The notes: a model not told the origin generated them from the sequence alone. A stretch of DNA of 64,000 nt from Actinernus sp. WN-2022 (GCA_030867875.1 JAOWCC010000413.1:62001-126000); one strand, 5' to 3'. Shown: positions 31,275-41,815, counted from the stretch's first letter. Made by a program: numbers and translations.

Positions 31275-31277
31275 CAC

Positions 31278-31810
31278 ACCGCTCGTGTGGAGCACTGAGA
31301 AGATAACCCAAACTAATTCTCATATATGTTTTAGATCAATGCTAACTTGTATAAAAAACGAAGCTTGAATGGATTCTGAATTATACCACATATAAAATTT
31401 ATTTTTCAAAAAAGTGCCCTGAAATAAGGTTTTCAAATTAGCAAACTACAGCGTATTTAAGTGGGCTCTCAGGATCTTGAGAATAAAGCTATAATCTAAT
31501 TATTGCACTCAAACAGTTGATCAATACTTTCTAAACAAATATCCGAATTCGAAAAATGCGAAGCTCCTTTAGCGTTTGTACAGGGCAAGGTTAGAGAGAC
31601 CGGGAAAATCACTTTTATTTCAAGCTGTATCGGACTCACACCGGCCGTAACCGTTATTTTTTATTTTTCTCAAAGTTAAATAAATTTTTGAACAAAAGAA
31701 TCCCAGCACGTTTACTAACTGACCAAAGCCTATCTTTAAACGAAATATGAAGACTTTTTTTTCCATCTTTTGCCGCGGTTTGCTCGATATTAGTGGACAG
31801 TCGCTCTAAC
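31278..31810 (-). repeat. dispersed repeat, upper flank of the DIRS element
   Basis: An inverted copy of 12755-13286 with small indels, for example a shorter stretch before the A/T-run at 31755. It starts at the DIRS boundary and passes into LINE sequence near 31810. Confidence 0.85.
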
Positions 31811-31844
31811 CTCTCGGAACAATCAAAACCGAGGGAACCGTGAT

Positions 31845-32318
31845 ATTATCTGTTACAATTGAAACGTGCCAACATTCCAGCCAGCACGTTTGTTAAGTTT
31901 TATGTTACTTGCATTCAGTCTGTCTTCCTTTACGCTTGCCAAGTTTTCCACTACAGTCTACCTGAATATCTAAACCACTCTCGAACGTATACAGAAACGA
32001 GCGCTTCGTATTATCCATGGACACGAACTATCTTTATATGTAGAATTACTCCATTTATCTGGACTAAATAGTCTTAAACGCAGATCAGAACTTTGTAGTA
32101 AACTTTTCCAAAAGATTGTCACATCCTCAAGGTACTAATATTATTATAATATTATTATTATTATATAACTTACTACCTCGTCCGTTTGTCACTTTAAGAA
32201 AAGTCAAACCATTCTACCAGCCTGTTGGAAAATCTAATCGGCACAGGAATCATTTATTATATATGGAGCTCACGAATATAACAACGCAAACCCTAACAAG
32301 ACTTGTAGAGGATTTCTG
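31845..32318 (+). pseudogene. L2/CR1-like LINE C-terminal fragment
   Basis: The frame reads LKRANIPASTFVKFYVTCIQ, then QVFHYSLPEYL, then shifts. LNSLKRRSELCSKLFQKIV and a later LLPRPFVTLRKVKPF / GKSNRHRNHLLYM follow in other frames. This order is the C-terminal region of L2/CR1-like ORF2 proteins. An AT-microsatellite (TATTATTAT) at 32140-32160 splits it. It is truncated at both ends. Confidence 0.8.
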
Positions 32319-32360
32319 AGTACACAGAGCTTAGCCTTCCTTTTTGAATTACTAGTTTAG

Positions 32361-32467
32361 CAAGGCCGGCGGAACAGGGGCGTCTGGGGCGGCCGCGGCC
32401 GCCCCACTTTTTCGGCCAAGTTTGAAATTTTAGCCGCCCCACTTCCAAAATGCTTCCGCCGGCCCTA
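32361..32467. mobile_element. short GC-rich foldback (GGCCGGCGGAA ends)
   Basis: AGGCCGGCGGAAC on the left and TTCCGCCGGCCCT on the right bound about 107 bases with an internal palindrome GGGGCGGCCGCGGCCGCCCC (32379-32406). It is non-coding and looks like a MITE. Confidence 0.65.
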
Positions 32468-32610
32468 TTTAGAGAATAGCAGTGTTATTCCAGCGGTATA
32501 TATCAAATCGAATTTAATTCATTATTTATATATTTTGTAATAATTTAATATATTGTAAACCTGGATAATTACTCGGAATTACCGAGTCTTAATTCGCAAG
32601 AGTTTATTAT

Positions 32611-34053
32611 TACTCGGGCTGCCTGTGGCAGCGCCGAGTCTTAAAATGCAAGTGGTTATTATTATTTTTTTAAATTAGTGTCAGACGGCTTCTGCGCATG
32701 CGTTAAAGGTCAAATTCGAACCAATCAGATTGCACTATGCTGGTCACGCAAACAAAGGTTAGATTTCCTCAGGCGCGCTCAGATAAGAAAATTCAAAGCT
32801 CAGACTAGGCGAGACAAGGAGATATCAATTTCAAATAGTCATTGTCAGAAATCTATTCCATCGTGGGCAATGATGCAATACAACCTAAATTTGGGTCAGG
32901 TCCATGTTTTACGACAGAATAACCAGAGTCTTTCTACTGGATTCGGAGAGCTCGAGACATTATACAAGTCTGCTAATATGGGGAAAACTGAAACAAAAAA
33001 TGAACTTTGACGGCAGAAACCCTCATATTTGAGCCAAGCGGAATATTTACATGATCCGCTAAGATTTTTACAAATCTAATTAGTTAAGCAGATGTACGCA
33101 GTGTATGCCAACTGAAATGCTGTGCTCGTTTTGTGGTTACGGCTCAGTGGGGCAACTACACGAACAAGAAGCATGAACTGCCAGCAAAAGAGAGAGGAAT
33201 TGATCGGAGACGTTAAATTACGTTACTGTGAAGAGGATCAAAATTCAAGTTTTGTAGCTTGAGACTGTCTTCTGCCGTGACTCGTGAGAGAAATTGGAAA
33301 AGATCTAGCTGTTTCATTCAGACACTGGCAAATTTATTGAAAGCTACGGGCTTACTTTATGAGATTATTATTCATTGTGGAATGAAAGGAAACAGGTTAG
33401 CTGAAAGTTAAGTTCGAGGTAGGCTTCGACTTTCATTCCGATTCAGTGCATATGTGCACGAAGGTGTCAGTTACGTAAGTACTGTAAGTAAACTCTTTTT
33501 GATTTGAATAAATTTCCTCTCAGTTTGTCTGTTAATGTACTTTTCCTTCTAATTATCGCTTTATTTAACATCTGATTTAGAGTATGCGTACCTCAGAATA
33601 AATTATTTGAAAGGTCAACTGAATTCTTGTGTCGATAAGCGCAAATGTTTTTTGTGAAACAGTCTGTGTATATGAGAAGCGGCTTAATAGAAGAGCTTTC
33701 TCATTTATAGGAATTACAATTGTTTTTCTTGCTATGAAATTTATGTTTCATTTCACATTTATTCATACAGTTTTAGCCGGACATTTCCCCGAGTTTTTGA
33801 TCTATTTTCAATCAAATTCAAAGTCTGAATATGTCATTGTATTGCATTTATACACTTGAATTTGCCAGTATTCTGTTGTTCGAATCCTGCGTTATCATAG
33901 TCATGCCATAAAAGCGATTAATAGACCAGTCTGTTTTTTTGACGTTCTCACTGGCGAATTAAAGCACGACTTGATACTAAGAGGATTTCAAATGAAAGTG
34001 TATTTCATCTTCAATCTCATGTGGCCCGAGTGAAAGCCCAGATGGGCTCTTGT
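32611..34053 (+). mobile_element. Helentron-like element, copy 2
   Basis: It begins TACTCGGGCTGCC (32611) and ends GATGGGCTCTTGT (34053). The flanking bases are T and T, without a target duplication. The 5' end can form a long hairpin (ACTCGG...CCGAGT closing CTGCC/GGCAG). The sequence is an inverted relative of copy 1 over 32611-33800. Differences include loss of the read-through part and a unique segment at 33820-33960. Confidence 0.65.
32678..33010 (+). CDS. 110-codon ORF of the Helentron-like family, copy 2
   Basis: It starts MSDGFCACVKGQIRTNQIAL and matches the copy-1 ORF residue for residue except for a handful of changes. No domain is recognised. It begins about 65 bases inside the element. 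Real expression is unproven. Confidence 0.35.
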   Translation: MSDGFCACVKGQIRTNQIALCWSRKQRLDFLRRAQIRKFKAQTRRDKEISISNSHCQKSIPSWAMMQYNLNLGQVHVLRQNNQSLSTGFGELETLYKSANMGKTETKNEL

Positions 34054-34189
34054 TATTTTCCAAGTCGAGGTATTTCGCCCCCAACCAATCGGCTCACACT
34101 GTTCAAGTAGTTCAAGTGCACACACTTGAACACCGCGCCGCTCTGGCGCCGCATAATGTCGAAAAGGTCAACCGGAAGCCACAGACTGC
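34054..34189. other. short unassigned stretch
   Basis: No gene. It includes an AGTTCAAGTGCACACACTTGAAC near-palindrome at 34110-34133. Confidence 0.5.
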
Positions 34190-34330
34190 GGATAGAGTTT
34201 TACTGCGGATAGAGTTTTACTGAAACGACGTGTATATAGTTTTAAAAGTACTATATTTCGGCTAGCCAAACTAGCCTTCTTCAGGTGCCTCAGTAGATGT
34301 TGTAAGTGGAGAGTTCTAAAATAGGGGCTT
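34190..34330 (-). ncRNA. hammerhead-ribozyme-like motif of a Penelope pLTR
   Basis: On the minus strand CTGAAGA (fits CUGANGA) is followed by AGGCTAG TTTGG CTAGCC, a 6-bp stem II, then GAAA. ATATAGT...ACTATAT then forms a 7-bp stem III, leaving an AUA (NUH-type) cleavage triplet. Stem I is not convincing in this copy. Penelope-like elements are known to carry hammerheads in their pLTRs. Next to it a 20-base unit, CTGCGGATAGAGTTTTA, is duplicated (34187-34222). It is probably a decayed pLTR without a coding part. Confidence 0.5.
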
Positions 34331-34494
34331 TACCTCGGTGTAACAACCTCACAGACTGCGTCACAAAACTCCCTTTGTTATAAACTATGAATAATTTGGG
34401 ACTTAGAATATTTCCCGAGCACCCGAATCGGCACTTATAAATTTTACAAGGAATTGGTGAGCCTCTACTTGAAAAAAAAAAATCACTGTGCTCA

Positions 34495-34580
34495 GCGTAG
34501 GAATCGATTCCAGGAGGCTAAGATTTATAGAACGACTGACACAATCCTACCCAAACAGTAACCGCTAGACCACGAGTGAC
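34495..34580 (-). repeat. tRNA-derived SINE-like head
   Basis: The minus strand has CGTGGTCTAGCGGTTACTG (A-box-like) and about 60 bases later GGAATCGATTCC (weak B box). It ends without an acceptor stem. It is a possible SINE or tRNA fossil. Confidence 0.4.
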
Positions 34581-34621
34581 GAGATTATTGGCGCATGCTT
34601 AACTTTCGTTAGAGCTGTTAA

Positions 34622-36128
34622 GGTTACCGGATACCTTCAGGGTGCGTTTCCAGTCTAAATTATGTAGCGCCTCGAAAAAACATCGTAGATAAATCATTCA
34701 TGTATCATTTTAAAGCTTATAAAATTGGCTACAAGTATACATAAAAAGTTTTGAGTTCTTTGAAAATCTCGAATTTTCCGCCATCCCGTTTCTCCGATCT
34801 AGTGAGATGGCTTTCAGAAGCTCCGACTCCGAAAATATTTTAAAGTTTAAAAATATGTTTGCTTTGTCGTATTTCAGAGGAATCGTATTACAAAACTGGT
34901 GTCGGGGAATTTCAAAATTCGATTTCGTTCAAAAGTTATCATGCTTTCCGTGAAAAGGCGAAAAATAATCCGAGTAGATATGCGGGAAACGTTGTCAAGA
35001 GCTCTTTTTTTAGAATTCCCCAATTCCCCGATAAAATTTTGCAGCTGAGATATCAATTGACATTTTGTGAAAATTTCGCACAAATCGAATAAGTTCCTCT
35101 TGGGTGGGAGCTTTTTTAAAACTCTATTTTGATTGAAAATCGAAAGCGAGAAAATAGCACTTCAAAAAGATATACCCGTCTGTCGTGTGTGAATCTGAAG
35201 CCCCGCCTCTCCAACAATTAGCAAGCTCTTGGCCAATCATTTCTCATCACAGTTCAACTATCTGTCAAGATTTTCCGCCAATGTTGATTTCCGATCAAAG
35301 CTACGCGCCGCATCGAGAAAATGTTTTTTTTGTGTGTGACTTGAAAAAATGGTAGCGGTAAGAGTCGGCTGGTTTCCCAGGCTAGAAAAATGGGAAAGAC
35401 AAAAAGACCTCGAGGGGCAAAGGCAAGGTGAACACCTATAGAGACGCCTTGAATGCCAGCATAGTTAGAAGAGGAGACAGCGATTTGCAGACGTCTGAAA
35501 CAGCACGGCAATAGCGAGATCGTGGTTCAACCGATTCAGGGTCACCGTCAGAGTACGTTTCCATCTAAGCTTTCTTGGAAACAAATATTCTCTCGGCTGG
35601 CTCTTATCAATTCTTCTTTATGTTCAGATGCGGACCACTCGGCACTCTGTCTGAAAGTGAAAATACGAACGCTTGTCGGGTTTTGCGAGGACTCCTATTT
35701 GGCTTTGTAATTGTAGTGTATGCATTGTTTGGCCTCGTTTTGCTTTTCTTTTTTCTTTGTTTTTCAAGCTAAGGGTATCCTGCTTGCTTTTTGTAAGATA
35801 TAAGGCCAACAACCGATGGAATTGTAGAATCGTGTGTGGAAAAACTTTTTTCAATAAACGTAAACATTGGTATATGAAATGAATTTAATATGCGTTATTC
35901 ACCACACCGTCGTTACGGGCGAGTGAGCACTTGTCATGTGTATATTGATCTGCTGTCAATCAAAAAGAACATTTTACTTCCGGTTAATAACTTCCTTTTG
36001 GTATTTCTCCGTCAATATTAATTTTTTTTAACGGAGTTTTTGGTATACAAGACACTACTACTAAAACTACATTTCTGTGCGAAAAAAATATTTTCCCATC
36101 TTTTTCGTTTTGAAGGTATCTGGTAACC
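34622..36128 (+). mobile_element. TTAA-flanked element, family 'GGTTACCGGATACCTTCAG', copy 1
   Basis: TTAA duplications at 34618-34621 and 36129-36132 flank ends GGTTACCGGATACCTTCAGGG and, reverse-complemented, GGTTACCAGATACCTTCAAA. The 1507-bp interior is about 65-75% similar to 44997-46417, including GTCGGGGAATTTCAAAATTCG and a CCAAT motif (35230-35236). At 35388 an ATG opens a short MGKTKR frame that stops early; copy 2 has a longer version. No transposase. TTAA fits piggyBac or Kolobok. Confidence 0.8.
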
Positions 36129-36246
36129 TTAAACGAGAATCCTCTCACGAGCGAGGTTTTGGTTCGAGAAAGGCTTCGAACAGTTCTCTCTGTGGCTCTG
36201 TAATATACACTAGTGAGCAGACTGAAGTTTTGTGAATGAAGGTAAT
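36129..36246. other. short spacer
   Basis: Non-coding sequence between the TTAA element and the next Helentron-like copy. Nothing recognised. Confidence 0.5.
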
Positions 36247-38032
36247 TACTCGGGCTGCCTGTGGCAGCACCGAGTCTTAAAATGCAAGTCGTTTTTTTTG
36301 GGGGGGTTGGGTGTCGCAAAATTTCTGCGCATGCGTTAAAGGTCAAATTCACACCAATCAGATTGCACTGTGCTGGTCACGCAACAATCGCCAGGTTAAT
36401 TTATTTACATAATTTAATACAGTAAAGCAATATGGCGGAGGACCCGCGAGAAAATTTCTCTCTAATTTGGAGTCTCATCTCTCAAATGTAATGCTCTGTA
36501 CTGGTATGTTTGACAACAATCACAGAGCATATTCTTTATCTTTGGACTTCGTTTTTTATTTAACTTCACTCGTGCGAAAGCCTTCCAACAGGCTCAGGAT
36601 ATTTCAACTGGCGCTATTGTCGGAGCCGAAGGACCGCGTTTTTTACCCAGATGGGCAGTGATTTTATATACGACACGTACGACGACCTGAAGCCAGTGAA
36701 GGGGCCAGGAAATTCGAAGAAATAGATATTGGAATCTATAAGCCATCGGCTCGCTGTGCTGCATTTAAAACATCTGAGGAGAACATCATATTTTGGGTGA
36801 AGGCACTTCAAGACCAATATTATGAGTCTCTTAAAAACTGTCAGAGATTTAAATTTACCGTAAGTTGGATCAGAGAGTATTGAGATCAAGTTATTTCGTT
36901 CCAGCGAGGATATTGACCTAGCGGAAACGGTACAAGCTGTCGAAGGATTTTACTTATAATCATCCACGTCTACTTAACAACAGGAATAGTTATGTGCCAA
37001 GGCATGGGCAAAGATTGAGTTTCCCAGATTACAGATGAAAGTAGAGAACTTAATGAATGAAGAAACAGAGGTCACGCGCGACATGCTTGAGAACATGAAC
37101 ATGTTCAACACTTTATGTTATACTAAGAAAACAAAACAAATTACAGAGCCTGCAAGTTCACAAGTCAATGAAAAACCCCAAGAGCCTGTAGTTTTGGATC
37201 AACATATCCTTGAAACTCCAAAAGCAACATACACGAGTCAAATTCAAACCGGAAGAGACGGAATTCTTTAGATTCTTCACGAGGATTGTTAGCCCGCAAT
37301 AAGAACTCTCTCGCTGCTTTAATGACCTTGATTTGTAACATGGAGGCTGACCTAAGTGATATGCGTAATGAATTCTTACTCTCGTCACATCAAAACACGA
37401 ATCAAGAAACCAAACTCAGTCATTTGGAAGACAAATTAGTGCAGCAAGATAATATATACAAGACCGAAATCAAGATGCTGTCATCACGAATATATTATTG
37501 ACCTAGAAGTTGAAAATGGCGAGTTGAAAGCGGATATAATAAAGCTGAGATCCGACTTTAAAACTTTAAAAAAAAAATCAAGAATACAAAAAAGAAGACA
37601 ATGAAAGACCAAGGTCTCCAGTGTTCCGAGACTACCCAACCTACTGAAGCTTATCAGTTTGTTCAAGAGCCATCTTTCTTACATGACAACCCGATCCCTA
37701 TTCATCAGAATACATTTTCTGTGCTAAATGACGAGAGTTTACAATCACCTGACCGACAACCCACTACTAAAGAAAGGGACCATGAAGTACGGTAGTACGG
37801 TTAATTCTCGGGTTCAAAACAATGAATATATGCCTGCTCAAATGCAGTGTGTTAAACGAATAAGGAGTGTTTAAATTAAAAGGTCAACATACGAGAAAAA
37901 CAAAACTATTAAAAGACTGCTAAATTCAGCTAATAATTCTTCCCTTTGGTTATTACTAAGAGGATTTCAAATGAAAGTGTATTTCATCTTCAATCTCATG
38001 TGGCCCGAGTGAAAGCCCAGATGGGCTCTTGT
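36247..38032 (+). mobile_element. Helentron-like element, copy 3
   Basis: It begins TACTCGGGCTGCC (36247) and ends GATGGGCTCTTGT (38032), with T on each side and no duplication. The first 150 bases match copies 1 and 2, including CTGCGCATGCGTTAAAGGTC. The interior then differs and holds the broken coiled-coil gene at 36433-37795. The last 130 bases match copy 1's outer end (27570-27700). Shared ends with different interiors fit the capture behaviour of Helitron relatives. Confidence 0.65.
36433..37795 (+). pseudogene. frameshifted coiled-coil protein gene inside Helentron-like copy 3
   Basis: The ATG at 36433 (MAEDPRENFSLIWSLISQM) is followed, through several frame changes, by FDNNHRAYSLSLDFVF, DFIYDTYDDLKPVKG, ARCAAFKTSEENIIFWVKAL, MNEETEVTRDMLENMNMF, a coiled coil (AALMTLICNMEADLSDMRNE, then KLSHLEDKLVQQDN and LEVENGELKADIIKLRS) and a polar tail (HQNTFSVLNDESLQSPD). 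At least four frameshifts are needed, so it is a pseudogene. The layout resembles a retroelement ORF1/gag-like or nuclear adaptor protein. The family is not recognised. Confidence 0.55.
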
Positions 38033-38689
38033 TAAGCTTTTAATTAGAGATAACCAACTTGCATTTCAGTTATGAACACAGCAGATAAAGTTACACAGAG
38101 GCACACAAATTGACCACGAATACAATAAACATGACTGTAGAAAGAACAGTAGTGAAATATAGTGGCAGCTCTATCGGAAGGATGGACAGGATACAACTTA
38201 TGATATGGGATAAATATAAACATTGAGACAATCATATTTTAGTACTCGGAACCTCCAGTACAACAGAACAGCAGACTAATTGTAGACGTGTGTTACATGA
38301 ATAAGTAGTGTTTACAGTAAAAGGTCAATGTCTTTAATTTACATACGAGAAAAACATATCTAATGTTCATGATGAAAAACAAAAATATTAAATCACATAA
38401 ATATACTAGGGGAGCAGAGAGCAGAAAGTCACCACGACTGATAACTCCCCTACCCCACTCCTAATAAATAATAGGAGTGGAGTACCACCCCTCCTCTGTG
38501 ACCACGCCTTAGAATGGAATGTCTGGAATGTAAAGAATGTAGAAAATAATTAAAAATTGTGTGACGCTTATGTGTATACAGCCCGAGTTAAGGCTGTTCC
38601 CAGCCTCTTGTTCAGTTTAGTACTGTAACAGAGGTAAATGTAGAAATAAACGATATTTCTGTAGGGCTTCATTTTCTCCATCTGTTTCT
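38033..38689. other. no gene seen
   Basis: AT-rich sequence. 38400-38470 (ATACTAGGGGAGCAGAGAGCAG...) is related, inverted, to 27700-27735. Nothing coding is supported. Confidence 0.5.
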
Positions 38690-39450
38690 AACAGCAGACA
38701 GGGCTTGCTAATAGGCCTCTCCAGCACACTGGTTTTGGTTTTCACCTTGACGCGACAAATGTACCACTTGGCATGGTCTCGAGAAGTCTTCCCATCAGCC
38801 ACGAATAGCCCACTTCCACGATATGCTTTACTTGTCACACACAAAGGTTTTATCCACGATATCCTTTACTTGTCACGCACAAAGGTTTTATCCACGATAT
38901 GCTTTACTTGCATGCACAAAGGTTTTATCCACGATATGCTTTACTTGTCACGCACAAAGGTTTTATCCACGATATGCTTTACTTGTCACGCACAAAGGTT
39001 TTATCCACGATATGCTTTACTTGTCACGCACAAAGGTTTTATCCACGATATGCTTTACTTGTCACGCACAAAGGTTTAAATACGAGGCTCCGTGCTAAAT
39101 TAAATTTATTCTTTTCTCAGAGAAAATAATAAATTTAATTTAGCACGGAGCCTCATATTGAAACGTTTGTGCGTGACAAGTAAAGCATATCGCGGAAGTA
39201 GGCTATTGCGAGGCGCTGTGTCATATACCACTAGAGCTACGTCTCCTACATCAAGATTCCTTCTTGGCTTGACCGATTTCTGCCTTTCTTGGAGCTGCGA
39301 CAAATATTCTCGTGTCCACCGCTTCCAGAAGAGGTCCGCCATGTACTGGACCTGTTTCCACCAAGGGTTAGCATACAAATCGTCTCGCCTGAATACACCA
39401 GGTTAGGTTTTGTCTTCAACATCAACAAGTGATTAGGTGTTAAAGTGCCT
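38690..39450 (-). pseudogene. BEL/Pao pol C-terminal fragment, split by a foldback
   Basis: Minus strand from 39450: FGRIGTLTPNHLLMLKTKPN, then NPWWKQVQYMADLFWKRW and YLSQLQERQKSVKPRRNLD, VGDVALVVYDTAPRNS. After the foldback/minisatellite (38805-39205) it resumes with VKVKTKTSVLERPISKPCLL (38760-38690) and a stop soon after. This order (post-integrase DUF5641-type domain to the pol terminus) is typical of BEL/Pao polyproteins. A frameshift separates the KTKPN and NPWW parts. Confidence 0.85.
38805..39205. mobile_element. foldback element with a 38-bp minisatellite in one arm
   Basis: The arms are inverted: CACTTCCACGATATGCTTTA on the left, TAAAGCATATCGCGGAAGTA on the right, with a central palindrome around 39118 (GAGGCTCCGTGCTAAATTAA and its complement). 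In the left arm the unit TCCACGATATGCTTTACTTG...CACAAAGGTTTTA (38 bp) is expanded to about seven copies; the right arm has one. It interrupts the BEL/Pao gene. The ORFs over the array are repeat artefacts. Confidence 0.85.
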
Positions 39451-39461
39451 ATACGACCAAA

Positions 39462-39526
39462 ACCGATATTAACAATATCGATTCTACACATAACCGATAT
39501 TAACAATATCGATTCTACACATAGTG
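39462..39526. repeat. 32-bp tandem duplication containing a palindrome
   Basis: Two copies of AACCGATATTAACAATATCG ATTCTACACAT, each with the palindrome CGATATTAACAATATCG. Non-coding. Confidence 0.8.
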
Positions 39527-39565
39527 CATGAATAGTTGAATGGTACAATATTTCTGGGTTTGAAT

Positions 39566-40280
39566 TGTTGGCTCGATCAGGCCTTTAATCCGCTAGAAAT
39601 TATGACATTCGCTACCATAAACCAATGTATACTTCTTTTATGAGACTAATAAACAATCAAGGTAATTTGAGTTAGACTAAAAGCTAGTTTTCTGGCTAGG
39701 CGGCCATTTTTTTATTTATTTTTATTTTTTATTAAATTGTTTAATTTTTTTACAATTTAATTTCACTTACATACATTACATATATTACAATAACAAAAAA
39801 ATACAAATTTTCTTTTCTAACCTATGATTTTTTACTCCAGTTTAATGAGGAGCATAACTTACAAAACGCTCAGTTAAATCATCCCATTTGGATAAATGAA
39901 GGGGTAATTTACCTTGACTTATGGCGATTTTTCTTTCAATTTGTTCATAGTACTTAAGTGAGACAAGACACCGTTGTAAGTTTGGAGGTTTGTTTGAGTC
40001 CCTTGACTTATATAACAGTAGTTTGTATAGTAATAAAATGAAATTTACTAGATTTGCCCGGTGGAATGTATCTTCGACTCCTAACAAAATATGTTCTGGG
40101 TCCAATGGGGGTAGATTTAACTGGGCATTGCATAACAACCAGTTACGGATTTCGAAATAAAAGTTCTTGGATTCTATACAGTGAATAAAAAGATGGTCTA
40201 TAGGTAGGCGGCCATTGATAAGTAAGCTCAGGCTAATCAAAACATTGGTGCAATGATTCATGGGCTCGGACACAGGGTCT
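39566..40280 (+). mobile_element. partial TTAA-family element (AGACCCTGTGTCCGAGCCC end)
   Basis: Its right end, CATGGGCTCGGACACAGGGTCT followed by TTAA (40281-40284), is identical to the right end of the complete element at 62159-63281. The body (39566-39700 and 40205-40260) is related to 63090-63265 in the same orientation. A LINE fragment (39708-40204) is inserted in it. The left end was not found, so this copy is truncated. Confidence 0.75.
39708..40204 (-). pseudogene. 5'-truncated LINE C-terminus with 11-bp TSD
   Basis: Minus strand from 40204: IDHLFIHCIESKNFYFEIRN, WLLCNAQLNLPPLDPEHILL, NFILLLYKLLLYKSRDSNKP, LVSLKYYEQIERKIAISQGK and a stop near 39845, followed by an A-rich tail (T-rich on the plus strand, 39708-39790). 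TAGGCGGCCAT occurs on both sides (39697-39707, 40205-40215). It is a standard 5'-truncated LINE insertion of only the C-terminal zinc-finger end, and the frame itself is open. Confidence 0.85.
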
Positions 40281-40294
40281 TTAAAGGGTACTGC

Positions 40295-41811
40295 ATACTA
40301 TCCAGATGTGTGGACCAAAGGATTAATTAGTACCATTTATAAATCAGGTGACAAATCGGACCCCTCCAATTACAGAGGCATTTGTGTTACTAGCTGCCTA
40401 GGAAAGTTATTCTGCTTCATCCTCAATAATAGACTATATGTACTTATGAAAAAACAGAACATTCTACATCCTTCTCAAATTGGATTCCTCCCGGGTAATC
40501 GAACTTCGGATCATATATTCTCCTTACGAACCCTAATTGATAAATATGTTATTAATTCGAACAAAGGTAAATTATTTTGTTGTTTCGTTGATTTCCGGAA
40601 AGCTTTTGATTCGGTATGGCATCCAGGTTTATTTACGAAACTATTGAATTATAATATGGGAGGGAAGTTCCTCAATATCATCTCAGACATGTATGCAAAA
40701 ACTGAATGTAGTATCAAATTAAGAAATAAGAGAACTAATTATTTCAAATTCAATAGAGGTGTTCGACAAGGGTGTGTTTTATCCCCACTCTTATTTAGTT
40801 TATATTTGAATGAAATACCTTTTATCTTACAAAATACTCCTGAGCTTGACCCAGTTTCTCTACCAAATGGATCATCTCTAAATAGTTTAATCTACGCGGA
40901 CGACCTTGTCTTAATATCTACTAGTGCTGCAGGTTTACAAAATACCATTAACACGGTACAATATTATTGTCAACAATGGATGTTAACCATAAATAAAAAG
41001 AAAACGAATACTGTAATTTTCAAAAACAATGTTTAGTTTAGAGAAATACAATTTCTTCCTAAACGGTTCACATATTACGAATTCTCTCGACTACACTTAC
41101 TTGGGGTCCACAATTTCCAGTAATGGTAGCTTCACAAAATCAAAAATAACCTCAACTGAGAAAACTAGACGTTCTATTTTTGGTACAAAGAGATATCTTG
41201 ATTTTACAAAAATACCTATAAATATATGCAATAAGCTTTTTGATAGCTTATTTGCACCTATCTTATTATATAACTCTGAAATTTTGGGTGCTTATGATAG
41301 TATGAATTTTCATAAATGGGAATCAGACCCAATCGAACGACTCCACACCCAATTCTTTAAATATTATCTAGGATTAAATAAAAGAGCGCCCAATGTAGCA
41401 TCTCGTAATGAGGTAGATAGACTGTCTTTGAAATCTACAAATTCTCGCAATATGTTACATTTTTGGTTACATCTCAAACAACTTCCTGATAATAGCATCG
41501 CTAAACAGTGTCTTCTTATCTCAAATGATTTAGCATCCTCCAATAAAACGAGTTTTATGTTATCAATAAATAAAATTTTAAACTTATTCGACGCACTTGA
41601 TAATGGACAAGAACATAACATCGAACAATATACAACAAAATGTATACCTAAAGTAACGAAAAACATTATTCATGAATCAAAATTACATCAATTAAAACTC
41701 ATCGAAATAAACAGAAAACTCGAATTTTACTCGCTATTCAAGCATGATACCAGCAGCTCTATATATTTTAATCAAATTAAGAATACGGAGCATAGAAGAA
41801 TGCTTACGAAA
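40295..41811 (+). pseudogene. LINE reverse transcriptase, one frameshift
   Basis: RT motifs are nearly complete: DPSNYRGICVTSCLGKLF (motif 1/2), IGFLPGNRTSDHIFSLRTL, CCFVDFRKAFDSVWH (motif A), GVRQGCVLSPLLFSLYLNEI (motif B), SLIYADDLVLIS (motif C), LTINKKKTNTVIF (motif D). A frameshift near 41030 separates it from the thumb/C-terminal region, which then stays open: LEKYNFFLNGSHI, YTYLGSTISSNGSF, KTRRSIFGTKRYLDF, PILLYNSEILGAYD. The first part of the protein (endonuclease) is missing through 5' truncation. The zinc-knuckle end continues at 44088. Confidence 0.9.
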
Positions 41812-41815
41812 TTAA

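Larger units (their letters stand above)
22713..31277 (-). mobile_element. DIRS-like tyrosine-recombinase retroelement with split direct repeats
   Basis: Order on the minus strand: A1 (31274-31176), gag (31086 down), RT/RNase H (26790-25600), tyrosine recombinase (25580-23137), B1 (22982-22934), A2 (22910-22811), B2 (22810-22762). A1 and A2 are about 100 bp and about 97% identical; B1 and B2 are 49 bp with a few mismatches. A1-B1A2B2 split direct repeats are the PAT/Ngaro-type arrangement within the DIRS order. The repeat at 12755-13335 gives the empty site, with no target duplication, as expected for recombinase-mediated insertion. Nested insertions at 23650-25070 and 27570-30868 account for about 4.7 kb, leaving about 3.8 kb. 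Confidence 0.85.

Noticed and set aside
38705..39129. Three overlapping plus-strand frames with repeated 'FIHDMLYLSRTKVLSTI' peptides.
   Set aside because: They are translations of the 38-bp minisatellite in three frames; 38 is not a multiple of 3, so the same peptides cycle through frames.
41364..41666. Minus-strand frame of 100 codons opposite the LINE.
   Set aside because: Antisense shadow of a clear LINE C-terminal domain.
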